7,091 nt of DNA, from the NCBI GenBank assembly GCA_023146365.1, contig JAGLCE010000160.1, positions 1 to 7,091 of the forward strand, given 5' to 3'. The stretch comes from Endozoicomonadaceae bacterium. Lineage in GTDB: Bacteria; Pseudomonadota; Gammaproteobacteria; Pseudomonadales; Endozoicomonadaceae. Below, piece by piece: positions 1 through 6,860 of this stretch. The position numbers and the translations under genes are program-made. Every line of letters begins with the position of its first letter. Within the stretch, counting starts at the first letter, position 1. The notes under the pieces were generated by a model, which was not told where the DNA came from, did no database searches, and saw only the letters and a program-made list of their open reading frames with translations.

Positions 1-2
1 AA

Positions 3-995
3 TCAGGCGAGACCCGACAAGTAGAGGATGTAGCAAGAGACCGAGGGGTAAATGAGGCTAACTTTTCAGCTTATTACCTAAGATCAATATGCAATGCTTT
101 TCAGTTTTTTCCAAAAGGGTCATTTGATAGCTGGGCTGTTGGTTTATCTAAAGAATTATGCTCTGGAGATATTGATGGAAAGCAATCTAAATGTGTGGAA
201 CTGGAAGCTTATGGGGAGCTGAAAAGTGTTTTTTATGACCAAGAGGTTACACAAATAGATGAGCAGGGAGGAAAAAACGGTACAACGCCTGACTTTAAAG
301 TGGGTGATGACTTATACGTAGAAGTCTATTGCCCAGATGAATCTCATGACGAAAGAGTCAGGATACAAGAAGAACTCAGCAAGCAGACAGGTATAGTTAG
401 AATTGTGCTATCAAGGCCGGTAACTGGTTCAAAGCCGCTTGCAGTAAAGTATGCAACCAACCAGACAATAGCAAGACTTTTAGGCTCTAAAAGAGCAAAG
501 GATCAAACTCAAGCGGGAGCTAAAAATGTGCTTTGGGTCGATGTTAAGCATAAACTTAAGTTGTCTGTTAAAAAGACTCTCCCAATAGAGTCATTAAATC
601 ATATAAATCATATAAATCAGACATACATCGGTAGTTTTGGTATTTGGCATTCTTTTTATGGCGAAGTCGGAAAGAGTGTTTTCCCTACGGAACGATATGA
701 TTTAAAATTTGATGGTGATTTAAATTCTCATTCATATAAACAACATCAGCACACAGGGTTGTTTCGCGATCGTTCAACGCTTTCTGCTGCGGTTGTTTCC
801 TGTTTAGATGGCAATGTTTTATTTCTTAATCCTTGGTGTTTCAAGCCTCTATCAGATGATGATATAAACCGATTTATAAAGCTTTCTCAATTCCGTCCTG
901 AATACTCTTTTTTTGTTAAAAAAACATTAAAAGAAGATATTGCTTCCAAAGAGATGATGATTTCCACTTTATTAAATAAAAATGGAATCTCTTAA
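3..995 (+). CDS. Unrecognised BREX-island cargo protein, 5'-truncated by the window; possible PD-(D/E)XK-like fold
   Basis: The reading frame is open from position 3 to the TAA at 993-995 (330 residues visible) with no ATG in its first 64 codons, so the true start is probably off the left edge. An internal GTG at 195 is a poorer choice: the nearest GGAAAG lies about 12 nt upstream, and the codons before 195 read as plausible protein. I do not recognise the family. Around visible residues 96-111 there is a PDF...VEVY pattern resembling the PD...(D/E)xK core of PD-(D/E)XK nucleases, but tyrosine replaces the usual lysine, so catalysis is doubtful. Further on there is a hydrophobic NVLWVDV strand, then SAVVSCLDGNVLFLNPW near the C-terminus. 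No signal peptide or membrane segment is visible. The gene is visibly more AT-rich than fic or pglZ, which suggests separate acquisition. Its stop overlaps the fic start (TAATG), so the two are probably co-translated. A role in defence is inferred only from position. Confidence 0.7.
   Translation, partial: SGETRQVEDVARDRGVNEANFSAYYLRSICNAFQFFPKGSFDSWAVGLSKELCSGDIDGKQSKCVELEAYGELKSVFYDQEVTQIDEQGGKNGTTPDFKVGDDLYVEVYCPDESHDERVRIQEELSKQTGIVRIVLSRPVTGSKPLAVKYATNQTIARLLGSKRAKDQTQAGAKNVLWVDVKHKLKLSVKKTLPIESLNHINHINQTYIGSFGIWHSFYGEVGKSVFPTERYDLKFDGDLNSHSYKQHQHTGLFRDRSTLSAAVVSCLDGNVLFLNPWCFKPLSDDDINRFIKLSQFRPEYSFFVKKTLKEDIASKEMMISTLLNKNGIS
597..619 (+). repeat. 9-bp in-frame tandem repeat, about 2.5 copies
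   Basis: The unit AATCATATA occurs at 597-605 and 606-614, followed by a partial copy AATCA at 615-619. It encodes an NHINHINQ stretch in the unknown cargo protein. The unit is a multiple of three, so copy-number change would not break the frame. It looks like replication slippage. Confidence 0.75.
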
Positions 996-2026
996 TGACC
1001 TATCAACCCCCTTTCAAACTCACCAATACTCTAGTCTCCCGCGTTGCCGAGATTATAGAGCTGGTCGCCAACTGGAATGCCCACAACCCGCAAAGCCTCG
1101 TGCCACAATTGCGCCGAGGCAATCGCATAAAAACGGTGCAGGCCTCACTGGCCATTGAGCAAAATACCTTAACTGTTGAGCAGGTTACGGCCTTGCTCGA
1201 TGGCAAGCGAGTTTTGGGCCGACCGCAAGAAATTCAGGAGGTACATAATGCTTTTGCTGCCTACGATGCATTGGCAGGGTTTGACTCTGGCTCTGTTGAC
1301 GACTTGCTAACGGCACACGGTCTGCTGTTAAAAGGCTTAAGTGATGATGCGGGCAGTTTCCGGGTGGGTGGCGTGGGTATCTACCAAGATAAGCAGTTGG
1401 TGCATATGGCACCACCGGCTAAGCAGGTGCCGCGCCTAATTCACGATTTACAGCACTGGCTGGCGGCAACGGATGCCCACCCGTTAATTGCCTCCTGCGC
1501 ATTTCACTACGAGCTGGAGTTTATTCACCCGTTTAGTGATGGTAATGGCCGCATAGGGCGACTTTGGCAAACGCTTATTTTGAGCCGCTGGCACCCTTTG
1601 CTGGCTTATTTACCGATGGAGACAGTGATTAAAAGCCGTCAGGATGACTATTACCGCCTGCTAGGTGAGGCGGATGCTAGCTCTGATTGTGGCCCGTTCA
1701 TGGTCTTTTTGCTGGATGCCATTAGTGAGGCCTTGAATGAGTCTTTAGCGTCGGAAGCCTTGCCATCTGCAGCAAAAACGCCGGTAGAAACGCCGGTAGA
1801 AAAACAGCTAAAAACACCTGAGCAGATATTGCTCGTATTGGCGGAGCATCCACAATGGACGTTGGCGGAAGTCGCTCAGTCTTTAGGTAAATCGGTCAGT
1901 GCCATAGAGCGCGCCGCTACCAAGTTAAAGCAACAAGGCCGCTTACAGCGAGTGGGTGCGCGTAAAGGTGGATCTTGGCTTGTAGTGAGTGAGCCAGTAA
2001 ACAATAAGCAAGGCAATAATCAATGA
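995..2026 (+). CDS. Fic family protein (predicted AMP-transferase) with C-terminal winged helix-turn-helix
   Basis: This 343-residue protein has the full Fic signature HPFSDGNGRIGR at residues 178-189 (nt 1526-1561), with the catalytic His178 and the GNGR phosphate-binding loop intact. Fic enzymes usually transfer AMP from ATP to a hydroxyl side chain of a target protein. An N-terminal helical region (residues 1-75) contains SLAIEQN at 51-57, matching the inhibitory helix [S/T]xxxE[G/N] of class II Fic proteins, with Glu55 in place but Gln where Gly or Asn is usual. A beta-hairpin 'flap' is likely near 126-145. Residues about 275-335 look like a winged helix, joined by a Pro/Glu-rich linker (TPVETPVEK). 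The start ATG at 995 has GGAA at 984-987 and overlaps the upstream stop by one base; the end overlaps pglZ by ATGA. Between pglX and pglZ it would be BREX cargo. The target is unknown; it may be an autoregulated enzyme or toxin rather than a BREX component. Confidence 0.93.
   Translation: MTYQPPFKLTNTLVSRVAEIIELVANWNAHNPQSLVPQLRRGNRIKTVQASLAIEQNTLTVEQVTALLDGKRVLGRPQEIQEVHNAFAAYDALAGFDSGSVDDLLTAHGLLLKGLSDDAGSFRVGGVGIYQDKQLVHMAPPAKQVPRLIHDLQHWLAATDAHPLIASCAFHYELEFIHPFSDGNGRIGRLWQTLILSRWHPLLAYLPMETVIKSRQDDYYRLLGEADASSDCGPFMVFLLDAISEALNESLASEALPSAAKTPVETPVEKQLKTPEQILLVLAEHPQWTLAEVAQSLGKSVSAIERAATKLKQQGRLQRVGARKGGSWLVVSEPVNNKQGNNQ
1526..1561 (+). other. Fic active-site motif
   Basis: These codons give HPFSDGNGRIGR, a complete match to the canonical HPFx[D/E]GNGRxxR motif. 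It includes the catalytic histidine and the final arginine, so the gene is predicted to be enzymatically competent. Confidence 0.93.
1778..1801 (+). repeat. 12-bp in-frame tandem duplication in the fic linker
   Basis: ACGCCGGTAGAA occurs twice in direct succession (1778-1789 and 1790-1801), giving TPVETPVE in the linker between the Fic domain and the winged helix. The frame is kept. It is probably a slippage duplication tolerated in a flexible linker. Confidence 0.8.
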
Positions 2027-2372
2027 ACCTAGACCAACTCACCAATGGCCTGAAACAGGCATTTTTTGAAGAAGGCCATAGAATTGTATTTTGGTACGAC
2101 CCAGAATGTGACTTTGAAAGCGATCTATCATCGATCGAGCTAGCGGATGTTAATGTCGTCAATGTGAATGATCAGTCCTCATTGGGCATTAAACTAAAGC
2201 TAGAACTTGAAGACACTCAAGGTAAGTATCTACTCTATTTTCCTAACGAGGAGCCTGCACCTGAAAACGATTGGCTGCTAGATATTAAACTCTATTCCCG
2301 CAGTTTTTACGCCGATCGTTTTTCTATCATATTTAATGATCTTGGCCTACACCAACAAAGTTTGCGTGAACA

Positions 2373-2378
2373 TTTTTG
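2373..2378 (+). other. First pglZ frameshift, at a T5 run
   Basis: Up to GAA CAT (REH) the protein follows PglZ. After the five T bases at 2373-2377 the PglZ-like frame is the one starting TTG GCC at 2376, giving LATREKFFASKARLNGL. Loss of one T, or gain of two, explains it. A short homopolymer is a common place both for slippage and for sequencing error. Confidence 0.8.
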
Positions 2379-3947
2379 GCCACACGAGAAAAATTCTTCG
2401 CCAGTAAAGCGCGACTCAATGGTCTTAAGAAACTGGTTCAGCCAGACATGACGGAGCTTGATCTCGATTTGGCGATGATCAGTGTTGTCGTCAAAGCGGA
2501 TAGTTGTGATCTAACTCATATCCTATTTGCATCTGTAGAGGCTGATTCCGGCTTGGAATCTAACCCTAAGGCAATGGGAGATGTGGAAAAGTTTGGTTTG
2601 GTGCCTGCATTACTGACATCGCTTCAGCAGGAGGTGGGTTATCCGCCTAGCCAGGAAGTTTTGTCTGGCGAAAAGCCCTTCATGCTTGGGCATTGTCTGA
2701 TTCGACTACTGGCGACGGGTTTTTGTGAGAGTGTCGGTGATGTGCCACCTTGGGCTCAAGACTTGGCTATCTCAGCGGCCAATGCCCGTGCCAGTTCGCG
2801 AGCCTTGCTCTCTCGCTGGCGTGACAGCTCTCGCTACTATAAAGCCTTTGATGTTGTGTCTGCTTGGGTAGCGGAGGCGCTGAGAATTGACGATAAGCTT
2901 GAGTCTTATAACTATGCATCATTACTGGATGTAGCTACCTTCGAGTCTGTTGAACGAAGTATTATCAGTGAATTGGCTCACGCTATCCCCCAGGCGGCAG
3001 CGGCTGACCTTAATCAATTTGCAGATGCCATTGCGGCTCGATTGGATGGTCACTGGGCATCGCGCCATAAGGATGATGACAAGCGGCGTCAGTACCGAAC
3101 GGTATATCAGGCGTTGGCTTCCGCTATTGATCTCTATCAGTGGCAGCAGGCGCACAGTTCAGGGCTTCATTTCACCAGTCTCGAAGAGATATATAAAGCC
3201 TACGAAACAGACCTTTATCGCTTTGATCAGGCCTATCGGCATTATTGGGCTGCTTCACGGCGCGCCCATGTTGACATTTTGAAAAAGCTCGATGATGAAG
3301 TGGAGCAATGTTATGCCAACTGGTATATCGATAACCTAGCGAAAACATGGGGTGATCGAATAGAAGCCGAAGGTAGCTTAGCCAATTGGCGTATTGAGGG
3401 TGTACTCAATCAACAGCAGTTCTTTTCAAAACATGTAGCGCCTGTTCTTTCTCGTGGTAGCAAGAAATCACCTAAACAGCGTGTGGTAGTGATTATCAGT
3501 GATGCTTTCCGCTATGAGGCGGCGGTTGAGCTTAAAGATCGCATCAATGAAAAGCGCTATAGCGAGGCAGTACTTAGCTCACAGCTGGGTGTTGTGCCTA
3601 GTTACACCACTTTGGGCATGGCTTCTTTGTTACCGCATAAAACACTGGAATACCGAGAAGGTGTTGTAGATGATGTTTTTGTTGATGGCCAGTCAACCAA
3701 AGGCACGGCTGCACGGAATAAGCTTCTCTCGGCTTATCAAGGTATTGCTGTCACCGCTGAGCAAGTTAAGGAGTGGTCGCGAGATGAAGGGCGAGATGCG
3801 CTAAGAGGCCAGCAGCTAGTTTATGTTTACCACAATATTATTGATGATCGAAGCGATGGTGGTGGCCCTTCTGAGGCAGACACCTTTAAGCATGTGGAAG
3901 ACGCTATCAATGATCTGACGGAGCTTACTCGCAAAATCATGATGCAC

Positions 3948-3954
3948 TTTAAAT
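3948..3954 (+). other. Second pglZ frameshift, at an AAA run
   Basis: The upstream frame reads RKIMMHF and then runs to a stop at 3978-3980. Skipping one A of 3951-3953 gives HFNTSTVLVTADHGFLFQ, which continues the phosphatase-like strand leading into the DH motif. The simplest cause is a one-base A insertion. It restores the original frame of 2023, so the two pglZ lesions are opposite in phase. Confidence 0.8.
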
Positions 3955-4621
3955 ACCTCGACTGTACTGGTGACGGCTGATCATGGCTTTTTGTTTCAGC
4001 AGAGCAAGCTCGAATCAGCGGATAGGACCGCTCTTGCTGAAAAACCCGTAAACACAATCAAAAGTAAAAAACGCTATGTGATTGGCAATGAGTTACCGGA
4101 AACCACGGAAGCTTGGGCCGGATCAACAAAAAATACCGCAGGTACTATCAGCGATACTGGATTTTGGGTGCCGAAAGGGGCAAACAGATTCCATTTTGTG
4201 GGTGGTGCACGTTTTGTTCACGGCGGTGTGATGCCTCAGGAAATCGTGGTACCTGTCGTAACGGTGAAACAGTTGCGTGGTGCCAAAGCAGAGAAGCGTA
4301 CCAAACGAAAAGTGGGCGTTATATCTGCCAAGTCATCCCTGAAGATGGTTAATAATATTCAGCGCTTTGATTTGATGCAGACGGAAGCAGTCAGTGATCA
4401 GGTGTTAGCCGTCACCGTATCAGTCGCGATTTATGAGGGTGATAGCAAAGTCTCTAGTGAAGAAGGGGTTACATTTGACTGTGCTACGGACTCTGTTGCA
4501 GAGCGCGTAAAACAGGTACGCCTGTCACTGTCTGGCAGCAATTTTGATCGCAACAAGGATTACTTCTTAATCATTAAAGACAAAGATCTGAATACAGAGA
4601 TTGATCGCTACAAAGTGACCA

Positions 4622-4678
4622 TTGACTTAGCTTTTACCGATGAATTCTTATAGAAACTACATTTTTAGACGCTATATT
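4622..4678 (+). promoter_or_regulatory. Possible weak promoter for brxL
   Basis: TTGACT at 4622-4627, inside the end of pglZ, is followed after 18 bp by TCTTAT at 4646-4651. A second candidate -10 box, TATATT at 4673-4678, has no good -35 partner. The region is AT-rich and lies 40-100 bp before the brxL start. It is a consensus match by eye only; brxL could equally be read through from pglZ. Confidence 0.2.
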
Positions 4679-5339
4679 TTGAAAAAATACTTCTGATAAA
4701 AAACTCTGAGAGCTAATAATGGATACCGTACAAGATAAAGATTTAGATCAGCTTCTTAATGAAAATTTTGGCGGTCGCGTTGTTCGTAAAGATCTCACCA
4801 AGCTGATTAAAGAAGGCGTTAATGTTCCGGTTTATGTTCTTGAGTATTTGTTGGGTATGTACTGTGCCTCCGATGATCCTGAAGTTATTGAAACGGGACT
4901 TAATAATGTAAAGACGATTTTAGTTGAGAACTATGTACGCCCTGATGAAGCCGAAAAGATTAAGTCGCTAGTAAGAGAGCGCGGCACGTATAAAGTGATC
5001 GACCGCGTAACGGTTAGACTAAATGAGAAGAAGGATAAGTACGAGGCTTCATTCAGTAACCTGGGTATCAGAGATGCCGAGATATTCGCAGGCATCGTAA
5101 AGGAATATGAAAAACTGTTGGTAGGCGGCATTTGGGTTATTGCGACACTAAGTTATTACCATGAGGAAGGGCAGTCTGGTTCTCCTTTTGGCGTGACGTT
5201 ACTCAAGCCAATCCAGATGCCCAATATGAACATGGATGAACTGTTTGCGGGACGCGCCGCCTTGTCTACTGACCAATGGCGTGAAACGCTGATTCGCTCT
5301 ATTGGTATGGAGCCATCTACGCTGGACGTGGATGTGCAA

Positions 5340-5359
5340 TGGCACCTGATGGCACCTGA
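5340..5359 (+). repeat. 10-bp tandem duplication that breaks brxL
   Basis: TGGCACCTGA is present twice back to back (5340-5349 and 5350-5359), followed by TGGCACG, so the exact boundary can slide by several bases. Ten is not a multiple of three, so the second copy shifts brxL by +1 and leads to TGA at 5382-5384. Deleting one copy restores a continuous BrxL frame. It is a textbook slippage or recombination product. Confidence 0.9.
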
Positions 5360-5409
5360 TGGCACGCATGATCCCATTTGTTGAGAACAACTATAACGTC
5401 TGCGAGCTG

Positions 5410-5433
5410 GGGCCCCGAGGCACGGGAAAAAGC
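5410..5433 (+). other. BrxL Walker A motif
   Basis: These codons read GPRGTGKS, matching GxxGxGK[S/T] for ATP binding. The motif lies downstream of the duplication, so it is lost from the product that begins at the normal brxL start. Confidence 0.9.
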
Positions 5434-6768
5434 CATATCTATAAAGAATGTTCTCCCAACAGTATTTTAGTTTCTGGTGGCCAAACGACTGTCGCCAACC
5501 TTTTTTACAATATGAGCACGCGCCGTGTTGGTCTTGTTGGCCTGTGGGATCTTGTTGCCTTCGATGAGGTTGCTGGCATCTCGTTTAAAGATAAAGACGG
5601 TGTTCAAATCATGAAGGATTACATGGCGTCAGGCTCATTCGCCCGTGGTAGGGAGCAGATTGAAGCCTCAGCCGGCATGGTGTTTATTGGAAATATTAAT
5701 CAAAGTGTTGAGTCATTGGTTAAAACCAGTCACCTATTAGCCCCTTTCCCAGAGGCCATGATCGACTCTGCTTTCTTTGATCGTTTCCATGCTTATATTC
5801 CGGGCTGGGAAATTCCAAAAATGCGGCCAGAATTTTTCACCGATAGATATGGCCTGATTGTTGATTACTTAGCTGAGTTCTACCGAGAAATGCGTAAGCG
5901 CAATTTTGCTGATGCTATCGACAAGTATTTCAAACTGGGCAATAACCTCAATCAGCGCGATGTTATAGCGGTTAGAAAAACAGTGTCAGGGCTTATTAAA
6001 CTGCTGTATCCCCATGGACAATTTGAGAAAGAGGATGTTCGTGAATGTCTGGAATACGCGCTTCAAGTTCGCCGCAGAGTAAAAGAACAGTTGAAAAAAA
6101 TCGGCGGCATGGAATTTTATGATGTGCATTTTAGCTATATCGACAATGAGAGCCTAGAAGAACATTTTGTTTCTGTGAAAGAGCAAGGCGGCGGTGGCCT
6201 TATCCCCGACGGCCCTAGTAAACCAGGAATTCTTCATACTATTGGTTTGAGCAATAAAGGAATGCCTGGTCTCTATAGGCTTGAGCTTCAGGTCACAAAG
6301 GGTTCAGGAAAGTTGGTAACATCTGGGTTGTGGAATTCCAGCGTAGCCAAGGAACAAGTAAAGATAGCATTTGATTTCTTCAAGGCTAATTCCTCTCGTA
6401 TCAGTGCTGGCTCGAAAGTGCGGGATCATGATTTTCATCTCCATGCAGTTGAGTTACAAAATACAGGCCCATTTACACACTTAGCATTAGCAAGTCTCGT
6501 GGTGTTTGCCTCAGGGTTGTTAGGCAAACCGGTACAGAGCCAAATGGTTGTTATGGGCGACATGAGTTTGGGTGGGACAGTAACGCCTGTACAAAGTCTG
6601 GCCGAGTGCCTACAAGTCGCTTTTGATGCCGGTGCTAAAAAAGTAGCCTTACCTATGAGTAGCGCTGTAGATATCCCGTCGATACCTGCCGAGCTGTTTA
6701 CCAAGTTCCAAACGAGCTTTTATGCGGATCCTGTGGATGCGGTGTTTAAGGCTTTGGGTGTTGACTAA

Positions 6769-6830
6769 TATTTGAATGATGTTATTTCGTTAATAATAGT
6801 ATTAGTGATTCGTCAAAGACTATTCAGTAG
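6769..6830. other. Gene-free AT-rich gap between brxL and the IS
   Basis: This 62-bp stretch has no open frame of note. It contains a small palindrome TAATAGTATTA, but no GC-rich stem followed by a T run, so I see no intrinsic terminator for the BREX operon. It holds the insertion target of the IS; one copy of any target duplication would be the 8-9 bases just before about 6831. Confidence 0.5.
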
Positions 6831-6860
6831 GGAGATATTGTCAAATGTGGTGTATGGGCA
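6831..6860. repeat. Probable terminal inverted repeat of the IS256-family element
   Basis: The stretch between the transposase stop and the flanking AT-rich DNA starts GGAGATATTGTCAAATGTGG. The outer boundary is estimated from the change in base composition and resemblance to family ends; the matching repeat at the other end is not in view. Confidence 0.45.

Larger units (their letters stand above)
2023..4653 (+). pseudogene. pglZ: BREX type 1 protein PglZ, split into three frames by two small indels
   Basis: PglZ is a core BREX protein of the alkaline-phosphatase superfamily. The sequence falls in three pieces: 2023-2451 (start MNLDQLTNGLK, GHRIVFWYDPE), then the frame of 2376-3980, then the frame of 3970-4653. 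Joined at about 2373-2378 and 3951-3953 they give one protein of about 876 residues, the normal size range for type 1 PglZ. Metal-site motifs are SDAFRYE (near residue 494, nt 3498-3518), TADHGF (near 653, nt 3973-3990) and a later histidine in VHGGVMPQE (near 733, nt 4219). The second indel separates the first aspartate from the DH and HGG histidines, so no fragment holds a whole active site. Past the first indel the original frame reads unrelated sequence to a stop at 2451. The start ATG overlaps the fic stop (ATGA), with AAGG at 2010-2013. Family assignment is firm; whether the breaks are real mutations or sequence errors cannot be told here. Confidence 0.9.
4719..6768 (+). pseudogene. brxL: BREX protein BrxL (AAA+ ATPase with Lon-like domain), frameshifted by a 10-bp tandem duplication
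   Basis: BrxL is the last core gene of type 1 BREX, an AAA+ protein with a C-terminal Lon-protease-like domain. The first piece, 4719-5384 (221 codons), carries the N-terminal region; the rest lies in the frame open to 6768. Removing one copy of a 10-bp repeat at 5340-5359 joins them as VQWHLMARMIPFVE, giving 679 residues, about the expected length. Walker A is GPRGTGKS (repaired residues 228-235, nt 5410-5433). Walker B is LVAFDE (aspartate at nt 5563-5565). GNIN near 5690 resembles sensor 1, and DRFHAYIPGWE could supply an arginine finger. The Lon-like domain occupies roughly the last 115 residues, with GDMSLGGTVTPVQSLAECL where Lon has GxVLPIGGLKEKL, so the Lon catalytic lysine appears absent. 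The start ATG has GAGAG at 4708-4712. An ATG at 5359 overlaps the first piece's end and could restart translation, but no clear ribosome site precedes it. Confidence 0.9.

Noticed and set aside
195..995. GTG at 195 as the true start of the left-hand gene
   Set aside because: The frame stays open back to position 3 with protein-like content, and the ribosome site is too far away; a start off the left edge is more likely.
2950..3282. Plus-strand open frame of 110 codons within pglZ
   Set aside because: It overlaps the well-supported PglZ frame entirely, has low-complexity shadow-like composition and no ribosome site.
2373..3954. Programmed frameshifting in pglZ
   Set aside because: Neither site has a canonical slippery heptamer with a downstream structure, and PglZ is normally encoded in one frame. 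Mutation or read error is simpler.
4654..4718. Possible terminator between pglZ and brxL (ATTTTT ... AAAAAT)
   Set aside because: The pairing is only six A-T pairs with a 15-base loop and no GC stem, so it is not a credible intrinsic terminator.
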